A DNA stretch of 64,000 nt. Source: an uncultured bacterium (GTDB lineage: Bacteria > Verrucomicrobiota > Kiritimatiellia > PWTM01). Positions 1 through 7,879 of the stretch are shown piece after piece. The notes beneath the pieces were generated by a model. The model saw nothing but the letters and a program-made list of their open reading frames with translations. It was not told the DNA's origin and ran no database searches. Position numbers and translations under genes: made by a program. Each line of letters begins with the position of its first letter. The stretch's first letter is position 1. The DNA lies in NCBI GenBank assembly GCA_938010045.1, contig CALLFZ010000038.1:1-64000 (forward strand), in the 5' to 3' direction.

Positions 1-42
1 CCATATCTTCCGCCGGGGGACCGGCGGAACTACAGCGACCGT

Positions 43-140
43 GGGCTGGCACGTGCCTGTCCCCATCCTCGTCTGCTGGGCTGGCACGTGCCTGTCCCCA
101 TCCTCGTCTGCTGGGCTGGCGTGTGCCTGTCCCCATCCTC
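43..140 (+). repeat. Three tandem 35-bp units carrying GTGCCTGTCCCC
   Basis: GTGCCTGTCCCC occurs at 53-64, 88-99 and 123-134, an exact 35-bp period, and the intervening sequence (CATCCTCGTCTGCTGGGCTGG) is nearly identical between copies. The same 12-mer, or its complement GGGGACAGGCAC, recurs at 21389-21927 and 49967-50220. It is therefore a dispersed family and not a local satellite. Units are directly adjacent with no unique spacers, which argues against a CRISPR. Confidence 0.9.
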
Positions 141-148
141 GCACTGTA

Positions 149-176
149 GCTCCGGCGCTCTGCCGCCGGAGCTTTT
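149..176 (+). terminator. Perfect GC hairpin followed by T-run
   Basis: GCTCCGGCG at 149-157 pairs with CGCCGGAGC at 164-172 across a 6-nt loop and is followed by TTTT. This is the form of an intrinsic terminator on the plus strand. There is no recognisable gene upstream within the window, and the hairpin sits inside a repeat cluster, so it may instead be another mobile palindromic unit. Confidence 0.4.
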
Positions 177-250
177 CCCCCCCATATCTTCCGCCGGGGG
201 ACCGGCGGAACTACAGCCGGAGGACCGGCGGAACTACAGCGGCCGTGGGA

Positions 251-1044
251 GGGCCGGCTTCTACCCCGACCCTACGGCTCGACGAACGCAGGCCATGCGA
301 GCCCTCAGCCGGTACGGCGTAGGCCGGAACTCGAAGAAAAACGATCCGAGGATGCCTCTTTCCATCCCCTGTCCCCGGCCTCGCTGGAAAAACAGTCGGA
401 CGGCATGCGATTCGGCGCATGCGCCGTACTAAAAAACGGCTCGCCAAGCCCTCCCACCGGAGAGTGCCACATCTACAGCGGTGCCAGAAGGTGAGGCTCG
501 GCGAGCGATGACGCATCGTTGATGAGCCAGCCCCTCCCGCGGTGGAGTGCCATTCGCGACACTACGACCCAACCAAGCTGCGACAATCCAACGCGGTGCC
601 GCGCTCCGCTCGGCCCTGCGCTCCCAATGGAGCGCTCACCGCGCAGCGACAGCATCGTCCTGGGAGCCGCAGGCGGCGACCGCAGCCGAAACGAATCGAG
701 GCGGAATGCGAATCTCCGCCTCTGCGCGCGCCACTTTCAGCACGGTGTGCTCTCGCTGCGGTCCACTGGTGCCAGACAAAGCGGCCACACGGCACGCAAT
801 TCAGACCAACAGCCACACGTGAACCCGCTGTTGGCCCCAGTCCTGTGGCAGCAGCGTGCCGGAGCTAGAGCGGCGCGCCGGTTCAGCATCCGCGTGATCC
901 ACCATTCGACGTGCACGGGTCCGCGACCGTTACGCAACTCGGCCCAGCGGCCGCAGCGTTCCGCCCGATGGCCGCCGGGGTGAATGTGCCGGTCTCAACC
1001 CGCCGGCGCCCGCCGGCGCCGCCATGCCTCCAATTGTCAACCAC
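251..1044. other. Stretch without a supportable gene
   Basis: Open frames exist on both strands because of the high GC content, but their translations are Arg/Pro/Ser-rich with no recognisable motif. I see no RNA gene. It is probably decayed intergenic DNA between repeats and the remnants that follow. Confidence 0.5.
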
Positions 1045-1470
1045 CTATGGACTGCGCAGATCGGGTCTTCCGATTCGCGTCCGGCCTCCGCCACACCACC
1101 GCCTCCTTCCCGCACCAGTACCGTCCGCCGTCGCGGACGGCCATCCCGAGGCCGAACACTTCCCTGCCCTCTGGGCACTGTCCACGTGTGCGCCTTGAAA
1201 CCATGTTTCGAAACGAGCCCAGTCCTCATCTCCGTCGCCGCGAGATTGAACTGGCGGAAACAACCAGCGATGGCGTAGCATCGCTTCGCGACTGCCCAGC
1301 CGCCGCCACGCATCCACCCACAGCAGCAGCGCCCGGAGCCGCCGTTCGTATCGCTGCGGATCCGGGTCCTCGCCCAGCAGATGGTCGGGATCGAGCCCGA
1401 GTTCCGAAAACCTTCGCCGAAGAGCCACCGCGTCCTTCTCCGCCCAGATCTCCGCCAGCCGTGTGTTCAT
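1045..1470 (-). pseudogene. Possible gene remnant, unknown family
   Basis: A frame of 141 codons begins MNTRLAEIWAEKDAV. Its first 75 or so residues look protein-like, with regular charged and hydrophobic spacing and several Trp. The rest turns into Arg/Gly-rich translation typical of a wrong frame. This suggests the 5' end of a real gene that lost its frame. It lies just upstream of, and divergent from, the decayed URO-D-family gene. I do not recognise the family, and it may be chance. Confidence 0.3.
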
Positions 1471-1659
1471 TTTTCCAGCTCCTTGACCGCCGAACGCGGT
1501 CTCATGGAGTGGAAGGCATCACCCCGGGGGATTTCCGCGCCCGCCCTCTTCCTTCGTGGTTGCGGCAGCGCCCCAACTCCCTAGGATCTGGCTGCCTGCA
1601 ATGCCTGCAAGGGGGCGCGCCATGACCCGAGGTCGGCCCCATGTCGGTACCGAGGCGGA

Positions 1660-2498
1660 ATGTCCGGCGTGAGTGCGCGCCGCACTCAAGAGAACCTCGC
1701 GCGCCGTGCGGCAGCAGGAACCCGACCGCTCCCGGTGAACGACGTTGTCTGGGGCGGCGTCGTGCGCAGGTGGCAGACGGAACTTGGGCTGCCGGCGGAC
1801 GCCACACCCCGCGCCCACTTCGACCTCGACTGGATCGTGACGATCCCGAACATGGATCCGCACATCCGGCCAATCGATATCGTCCGCGAGACGCCGGAGA
1901 AGGTGGTGGTCCGTACCGGCTTCGAGACGACACTTCAGAAAATTTTTGAGCTGCCGATGCCGGAGCCAGTGGACTGGGCCACGGACATGCTCGAACAGCT
2001 CGAAGCCTTCGAGTTCGATCCACCCAACGGCCCGCGGCGCTTTGTCTCGGGGCGTCAATCACATCGCCGGTGGCGGCGACGGCTTCGAACGGAATTCATG
2101 CCCCTGAATCGAGACCGTGCGCTCGCTGCGCGATCGCTGTGCCGAGTTCGGCAGCATGATGCAGGCCTTGGAGTGCCGAACGCGGCTCGTGGGCCCCATG
2201 AACGCGCTCCGATAGTCTGCGGACGAGCCCGCGCACTTCGGGCGAGAGGTGAAATGGATCGGCGAATTCTCTGTCGGGTGCGCGGAGGCCGCGATGTCAG
2301 CCGATGAGGGTCTCTGGGACAGCTTCGTCATCTCGGGGAATGTCGTCGATCGCGAGAACATGTTCGTCGATCCGGCCGACTCGCGCGCTGATGACCGTCC
2401 AGCCGTGGCCGACATGGTCCATCTCGAGCGCGGTCGGCGGCCGCACGTACGAGATGTTCGTGCAACTTGTGCGCGAGCTCCGCGTCGATCCGCTGCGG
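1660..2498 (+). pseudogene. Uroporphyrinogen-decarboxylase-like pseudogene
   Basis: Pieces of one URO-D-fold protein (the expanded PVC group of UroD/MtaA-like methyltransferase-related proteins) follow each other in different frames. From 1660 to about 2048 the frame reads an N-terminal half with FDLDWIVTIPNMDPHIRP and VVVRTGFETTLQKIF. Near 2050 the reading frame shifts and continues with GGGDGFERN, then meets an in-frame TGA at 2105 and a TAG near 2216. The same frame resumes with GEFSVGCAEAAMSADEGLWD (2252-2311). The C-terminal end, GGRTYEMFVQLVRELR, is in a third frame ending near 2498. Roughly 100 codons of the barrel appear deleted between about 2380 and 2430. Intact relatives are about 350-380 residues. 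With a frameshift, two stops and a deletion, the gene is dead. Family assignment rests on recognised sequence patterns. Confidence 0.75.
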
Positions 2499-2917
2499 CT
2501 GGATGCCGAGCAGACCGGCGATGCCGGTCCGGTCGATGATGCGACGGCGACGCAATCTTCCAACGCTCGGGTGACCACCGAATGTCCGTTAGACCGGGCC
2601 CTGTCAGAGCGCGGACGGCTGTAGTTCCGGTGGCCTCGCGCCGGGGCGAAGCGCTGGGGCCGGCGACCATGCAGCGAAGCCCCAAGCGAGAACACAGCGT
2701 GTACCCGCCCCCTCTGGCCGCAGAGCGCCGCAGCGGCCAGGGCGATCGGTTGGACCGCGAACGCTGGGGCGTCGCTGCTCGTTGCGCCACCCACCGCCGT
2801 ATGGTTGGGCCTCGCCGTGCTCGGCCGACAAGCGGCAGGGCGAGGCCGGCAGGCCACCCGACCACTCGATGCGGTGGACAACGTTAACTGCGAACGACGC
2901 AAAAGACGGCGGATCGC
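2499..2917. other. Intergenic, no supportable gene
   Basis: This holds the downstream flank of the URO-D remnant and the 3' side of the sulfatase operon. One copy of the CTGTAGTTCCGG core (about 2622-2636) is present. I see no clear terminator hairpin after the sulfatase stop at 2918. Confidence 0.5.
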
Positions 2918-4738
2918 TCAAGGCAGAAGGGTGAGGGCGAGACCGCGGAGGTGCATGACTTCGCGGCCCGCGATCGAGCGCGCGCGCAGCTCAAGCGGCC
3001 CCCGCCCTGATGGCAGCCGCACTCGCCCGAGACGTAACGGCCGGAATTCTTTCACGTAGCTTTCGACGTTCGGCCGTGGAATGACGTCCTGATCCGTGAT
3101 CGGCGGCGGATCCCATGCAGGCTCCACCCGGCCGGAGAGTGTCGCGCCCAGGAACGATAGTTCGATCACTGAACCGGCGTCAGCGGCCGCGCAGGTGTAC
3201 CAGAGCTCCACGTCATACTCGCCGGCCGTAACGACCTCAATGTCGAACGTGATCCGATCGGCGGTGCTCGTCCAATTCACAAAGTATGAGCAGTTCGGCG
3301 CGCTCGAGCTGCGCGCGACCGTGCCGGAGGGCACGCCGTCCTTCGCCGGCAGAAACGTCCGCGGGAACTCGCGATAGCCGACGGGATGCGGGCGTGTGTC
3401 GGGCGGAAGCTCACTGCGGCGACCGCGGCGGTGGGTGGCGGGCGGCGGCAGGCCGACGTCGCGCCGCCATGCGTCGAGTTCGGCTTCAAGCCGCGCCGCG
3501 ATGTCAGGCTGCGCGTCGCGCAGATCGCGGGTTTGGCCGGGATCGGCCCACATGTCGAAGAGCGCGCCGTCGGCGTCGAGCCGCCAGCGTTCAGTGCGCG
3601 CGCTCGCGCGGCCGCCCCAGTGTGCAACGATGAGGCGGTCGGTCCACGGCGCCGTGTCGCCGCGTAACAACGGGGTGATGTCCCGCCCGTCCAGCGGCCG
3701 GTCGCCGACGCGCGGAATGCCGGCCAGCGCGGTGAGCGTGGGCAGCAGATCCACGGCCCCGCAGATCTGCGTGACCACATGGCCGGCCGGCAGTACACCG
3801 GGCCACCGAATGAAGCACGGCGAGCGGACGCCGCCCTCGTCGGTGGTGCCCTTGCGGCCCTTCATGCCGCCGTTCCAGCGCGAGCTGTTCGGGCCGTTGT
3901 CGGAGAAAAACACCACGATCGTGTTGGACGCCACGCCGAGCGCATCGAGACGGCCCAGCAAACGGCCGACGTTGTCATCAATGTTCTCGACCATCGCGAG
4001 CGCGGCGCGGGTGACGTCGAGCGTTTCGCGGTCGCCGTCGGGACCGCGCTGCTCGATCGGACGGTCCCGCCAGCGCTCCCAGTATGCGCGTGGCACGATG
4101 AACGGCGAGTGGGGCGTGTTGATCGCGAGATAGGTGAACCAAGGGCGGTCGCGGTGGCGCTCGCAAAACTCGATTGCGCGGTCGGTGAGATCGTCGACGA
4201 TGAACCCGCGGCCCCGGACAGGTCGGCCGTTGTGTTCGAGCGGTGGATCGAAGTATTCGCCCCAGTGGCCCTCAGTGAACCCGTAGAACTCATCGAAGCC
4301 GCGCGCGTTCGGATGGTAAGGCCACTGGCCGCCGTTGTGCCACTTGCCGAAACAGGCGGTGGCGTAGCCCGCGGCGCGGAACGCTTCGGCGATGGTGCGT
4401 TCGTCGGCGTTGAGGCGTTCCTGGCCGGTGCTCACACCGGTGACGCCGCCCCGCAGATGCCAGCGGCCGGTGAGGAATTCAGCGCGGGTGGGCGAGCAAA
4501 CGGGCTGGACGAACAAGCGGTCGAGCGTCACGCCGTCACGCGCGAGCGAGTCAATGTGCGGCGTGCGGAGCTGTCGATGTCCGTTGACGCCCAGGTCGCC
4601 CCAGCCTTGGTCGTCGGTCAGGATCACGAGCACATTGGGGCGCGGCGGCACTTCGCGGGGCGCGGCGGCCGTTGTGATGGCAGTCGCGACCATCACAACA
4701 AGGCCGATCGTGCATCGGTGAAGACACCGACGGATCAT
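2918..4738 (-). CDS. Exported type I sulfatase with C-terminal beta-domain
   Basis: A formylglycine-dependent sulfatase (alkaline-phosphatase fold) of 606 residues, expected to hydrolyse sulfate esters on a glycan outside the cytoplasm. A hydrophobic signal segment (residues 10-26) is followed by the metal-binding DD pair (42-43) and the modification motif C81-S-P-T-R85; C81 would become formylglycine. Further sulfatase motifs are GKWHNGG and VVFFSDNGPN. The catalytic domain ends near residue 445. The last 160 or so residues form an extra module resembling a carbohydrate-binding beta-sandwich (ITFDIEVVTAGEYDVELWY). The ATG at 4738 overlaps the upstream sulfatase stop as ATGA, which fixes this start over longer readings. 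It is the last gene of a three-sulfatase operon. The substrate is unknown, and no sulfatase-maturating enzyme is encoded nearby. Confidence 0.93.
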   Translation of the reverse strand: MIRRCLHRCTIGLVVMVATAITTAAAPREVPPRPNVLVILTDDQGWGDLGVNGHRQLRTPHIDSLARDGVTLDRLFVQPVCSPTRAEFLTGRWHLRGGVTGVSTGQERLNADERTIAEAFRAAGYATACFGKWHNGGQWPYHPNARGFDEFYGFTEGHWGEYFDPPLEHNGRPVRGRGFIVDDLTDRAIEFCERHRDRPWFTYLAINTPHSPFIVPRAYWERWRDRPIEQRGPDGDRETLDVTRAALAMVENIDDNVGRLLGRLDALGVASNTIVVFFSDNGPNSSRWNGGMKGRKGTTDEGGVRSPCFIRWPGVLPAGHVVTQICGAVDLLPTLTALAGIPRVGDRPLDGRDITPLLRGDTAPWTDRLIVAHWGGRASARTERWRLDADGALFDMWADPGQTRDLRDAQPDIAARLEAELDAWRRDVGLPPPATHRRGRRSELPPDTRPHPVGYREFPRTFLPAKDGVPSGTVARSSSAPNCSYFVNWTSTADRITFDIEVVTAGEYDVELWYTCAAADAGSVIELSFLGATLSGRVEPAWDPPPITDQDVIPRPNVESYVKEFRPLRLGRVRLPSGRGPLELRARSIAGREVMHLRGLALTLLP

Positions 4739-6213
4739 GGGCGCGTCCTCCGGGGGTTCGGTCCTGCGTCGGCGGCCGCATCGGGTCGCCAGTTGGGGTT
4801 GGGCTCGGGCATGCGCGCGCCGAGTTGACGCTGCCATTCGGCGAGGCGGCGGCGCATGTCGGCCAGTCGTTCGGGTTCCTCCGCAGCGAGATCGCGGCGC
4901 TCGCCGGGGTCATCCGAAAGGCGGTAGAGCTCGGCGCGGTTTTCCTCGTAGAACTCGATCAGTTTCCAATCGCCAATACGGATCGCAGCGCCGGGGGCCC
5001 AGCCGGAGCCGTGGTAGTGTGGGTAGTGCCAGACGAGTTCGCGGTCGCCGGGCGTGGGACGGCCGAGGAGGGCGGGCACGAGGCTAATGCCATCGCAGTG
5101 CAGGTGTGGACGCCGAGGCAGCCCGGCCAGCTCAAGTAAGGTCGGCACGAGATCCATCGTGACGGCGGGCCAGTCGGTGACGGTACCCGCCCGACCGATG
5201 CCCGGTGCACGGATGATCAACGGGACGCGAATGCCGCCCTCGTACAGCCACCCCTTGCCGGCGCGGAGCGGCAGATTGCACGTGGGCCCTGGCGAGCGGC
5301 TGGTGCAGAGGCCGCCGTTGTCAGAGGTGAACACGACGATCGTATTCGTGTCCAGACCGAGCGCGTTGAGGCGGTCGAGGACGTATCCCACCGCGTCATC
5401 CACCGCGGCGACCATGCTGTGATATTCGGCGTGGTCCTGGCGAGCTCGGGAGAAGACCTGGCGTTCGGGGATGGGGTCGGGCGCTGGCGGCAGCGCAGCA
5501 GCCTTCGCGCGGGCGGCGCCGATGCGGCGGGGGTTGGCGTGCAGCGGCGTGTGAACGTTGTAGTCGGCGTAATAGAGGAAGAACGGCCGAGCCGGATCGC
5601 GTCGTTCGATGAGCCGCACGGCCTCCTGCGCAAGGCGCTCGCCCAGGTACTCGCCCTCTGGCCCGTCCTTCAGATCGGTCAAGCCGTAGGGCGAAAAGTA
5701 GCCGCGGGGCGGCAGTCCGTAATTGCGGCCGCCCACGTTCACATCGAACCCCTGGTCAGTCGGTCCGAACCCCGTACCACCGAGGTGCCACTTGCCGACG
5801 TGCCAGGTCTGATAGCCGTGGTCTCGCAACAGCTCGGCGATCGTGACCTCCTCGAGCGCGAGCTCCGAGCGATCTTCGACTTTCCGAAACCGGCAGGCGG
5901 AGGTTTCCTTCGGGTGCATGCCGGGGAGCCAGTCGGTGATGTCCACGCGCACGGGGTGGCGGCCGGTCATGAGGGCGGCCCGCGTCGGCGAGCACACGGA
6001 GGCCGCCGCGTACGCCTGCAGGAAGCGCACGCCCGCGGCGGCAAGCCGGTCAATGTTCGGTGTGTCATAAAAGGTGCTGCCGTAGCAGCCGAGGTCGGCC
6101 CAGCCGAGGTCGTCAATGAAGAAGACCACGATGTTCGGCGGAGGCGAGGCCGCATGAGCCAGTCCAGCGGCGAACCAGAGTGTGAGGATGAACATTCGGC
6201 GCGGAAGTTTCAT
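4735..6213 (-). CDS. Exported type I sulfatase
   Basis: A 492-residue sulfatase of usual family length. The N-terminus is a classical signal peptide (KLPRRMF, then a hydrophobic run to AHAAS, cleavage near 21). Metal ligands D34-D35 and the formylglycine motif C74-S-P-T-R78 are present, as are the GKWHLGG and VVFTSDNGG motifs. It is the middle gene of the operon: its start overlaps the previous stop (ATGA at 6210-6213) and its stop overlaps the next start. A good ribosome-binding sequence (AAAGGAGCC) precedes the ATG. The general fold places it among arylsulfatase A-like enzymes acting on sulfated polysaccharides; the specific sugar and position cannot be read from sequence. Confidence 0.93.
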   Translation of the reverse strand: MKLPRRMFILTLWFAAGLAHAASPPPNIVVFFIDDLGWADLGCYGSTFYDTPNIDRLAAAGVRFLQAYAAASVCSPTRAALMTGRHPVRVDITDWLPGMHPKETSACRFRKVEDRSELALEEVTIAELLRDHGYQTWHVGKWHLGGTGFGPTDQGFDVNVGGRNYGLPPRGYFSPYGLTDLKDGPEGEYLGERLAQEAVRLIERRDPARPFFLYYADYNVHTPLHANPRRIGAARAKAAALPPAPDPIPERQVFSRARQDHAEYHSMVAAVDDAVGYVLDRLNALGLDTNTIVVFTSDNGGLCTSRSPGPTCNLPLRAGKGWLYEGGIRVPLIIRAPGIGRAGTVTDWPAVTMDLVPTLLELAGLPRRPHLHCDGISLVPALLGRPTPGDRELVWHYPHYHGSGWAPGAAIRIGDWKLIEFYEENRAELYRLSDDPGERRDLAAEEPERLADMRRRLAEWQRQLGARMPEPNPNWRPDAAADAGPNPRRTRP

Positions 6214-7817
6214 CGCAGGCTCCTTTCGTTGGCGGCGGCCGAGAGGCGCGGATGACCGGGCGCGGCCTCCGGCGGCGCCGCGGGCGACGCGCCGGGCCGG
6301 GCGGCGCCGGCCGCGCGGATCGCCTCGAGCGCCGCGGAGAGCTGGGCCACGAGATCGGGGTGGGTGGCGGCGATGTTGGTCGTCTCGCCCGGATCGGCTT
6401 CCAAATCATAGAGTTGCGGCTCGCGCGAGGTACCGAGTTCGATTCCGGTGTTCGGATTGCGCGCGGGCCCGGGCGCGGGCGGAATGAATTTCCAGCGGCC
6501 CCGGCGCACGGCGAGGCCACTGGTGCCCTGAAGCACGATCTCGGTCCGCCCAGTGGAGGATTGACCCAGCAAGGCTTCAAGAAGCGGAATCCCGTCGGGC
6601 GACTCGGTCGGCGCCAGCGGCCGCCGGACAAGCGCGGCGAAGGTGGCCAGCAGGTCCACTTGGCCGATCACCGCATCGCTCACCGCACCGGCGGGCACAT
6701 GGCCGGGCCAGCGCACGAGCCACGGCGTGCGCGAGCCCCCCTCAAATTGGCTGTACTTGCCGCCGCGCAACGGCCCCGCGGGACGGTGCTCGCCGAGCTT
6801 CTCCATGGCGTCGTCGACGTAGCCGTCATTGACGACGGGACCGTTGTCGCTGGTGACGATCACAAGGGTCTGCGTCGTCAGGTTCAGGCGGTCGAGCAGG
6901 TTGAGCATGGCGCCAACGGTGCCGTCGGCCTGTGCGATCGCGTCGCCGCGTGGGCCGTGCGGGGTGCGGCCGACCCAGCGTGGGTGCGGCACGCGCGGCA
7001 CGTGAGGGTCGTGAAGCGACAAGAACAGAAAGAAAGGACCGGGCGCGGCGCGTTCGACGAAGGCGGTGGCGCGCCGGACGAACTCATCCGCCATGTCCTC
7101 ATCGCGCCAGAGCGCGGCGGTTCCACCCTTCATGTAACCGATGCGAGAGATGCCGTTGACGATTGTCTGGTCGTGGCCGTGGCTGGGGCGAATGCGCAGC
7201 AGGTCAGGGCGGTCGCGACCGGTGAGGACGCCGGGGAGGGGCCGGCCGTAACTGACCTCGATCGGATCTGCCGGATCGAGGCCAACCACCCGGTCATTCT
7301 CGACGTAGACGCAGGGGACTCGGTCGCCGGTGGCCGGCAACAGAAACGCGTACTCAAAGCCGAGGTCAAGCGGGCCGGGTCGGATCACGCCGTTCCAGTC
7401 GAGGTCCCCGGACCCGAGGCCGAGATGCCATTTACCCACGATCGCGGTGCGGTATCCGGCCTCGCGCAAGATTGAGGCCAGCGTGATGCGGCCGGGTTCG
7501 ATGATGAGCGCGGCATGGCCGGGCAGGATGTCCGTGCCGCGCCGCCGCCAAGCGTATTCGCCGGTGAGCATCGCGTAGCGCGACGGGGTGCAGGTGGCGG
7601 CGCCGGCGTACGCGTTGCGGAACCGCGTTCCCTCACGCGCGAGACGATCCATCGCCGGCGTCGGGATCGTGCGCGCCCCGTAGCATCCGACGTCGCCGTA
7701 GCCGAGATCATCGGCATAGATCAGCACAATGTTCGGACGTTCGGCCAGCCGGGAATGTGCCGGCGAGGCCCAGGCCGCGCTCCATGCGAGCGCCATCATC
7801 CACGAGATACAACGCAC
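6210..7817 (-). CDS. Exported type I sulfatase, CTPSR type
   Basis: First gene of the sulfatase operon, about 535 residues. Metal ligands D36-D37 and the formylglycine motif C76-T-P-S-R80 are visible, plus GKWHLGLG and IVTSDNGPV. The start is uncertain. The GTG at 7817 gives MRCISWMMALAWSAAWASPAHS, a signal-like N-terminus, and is preceded by AAGGAGG at 12 nt. The ATG at 7799 gives a shorter signal. A much longer open reading extends upstream but lacks protein-like sequence. The CTPSR form differs from the CSPTR of its two operon partners, suggesting a different sulfatase subfamily and possibly a different linkage on the same polymer. The gap to the upstream kinase gene is only 62 bp, so transcription may run through. 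Confidence 0.9.
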   Translation of the reverse strand: MRCISWMMALAWSAAWASPAHSRLAERPNIVLIYADDLGYGDVGCYGARTIPTPAMDRLAREGTRFRNAYAGAATCTPSRYAMLTGEYAWRRRGTDILPGHAALIIEPGRITLASILREAGYRTAIVGKWHLGLGSGDLDWNGVIRPGPLDLGFEYAFLLPATGDRVPCVYVENDRVVGLDPADPIEVSYGRPLPGVLTGRDRPDLLRIRPSHGHDQTIVNGISRIGYMKGGTAALWRDEDMADEFVRRATAFVERAAPGPFFLFLSLHDPHVPRVPHPRWVGRTPHGPRGDAIAQADGTVGAMLNLLDRLNLTTQTLVIVTSDNGPVVNDGYVDDAMEKLGEHRPAGPLRGGKYSQFEGGSRTPWLVRWPGHVPAGAVSDAVIGQVDLLATFAALVRRPLAPTESPDGIPLLEALLGQSSTGRTEIVLQGTSGLAVRRGRWKFIPPAPGPARNPNTGIELGTSREPQLYDLEADPGETTNIAATHPDLVAQLSAALEAIRAAGAARPGASPAAPPEAAPGHPRLSAAANERSLR

Positions 7818-7879
7818 ACTCAGGCTCTGCCTCCTTGGCGCCAACGGCACGGAGCCGGGATGGTCCCGTGCCCGACGAG

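Larger units (their letters stand above)
1..250. repeat. Direct repeats with a CGGCGGAACTACAG core
   Basis: A 36-bp unit at 1-36 recurs without mismatch at 182-217. A shorter copy of its 3' half lies at 224-240, and copies 1 and 3 are both followed by a similar CCGTGGG extension. The unit contains the internal inverted repeat CCGCCGG/CCGGCGG, so it can fold. A related inverted core (CTGTAGTTCCGGTGG) is at about 2622-2636. The units surround a different tandem repeat (43-140), so two short repeat families are interleaved here. No coding potential is apparent. The function is unknown. Confidence 0.85.

Noticed and set aside
43-140. 35-bp repeats as a CRISPR array
   Set aside because: Units abut directly with no unique spacers, only three copies exist, there are no cas genes, and the core recurs singly elsewhere.
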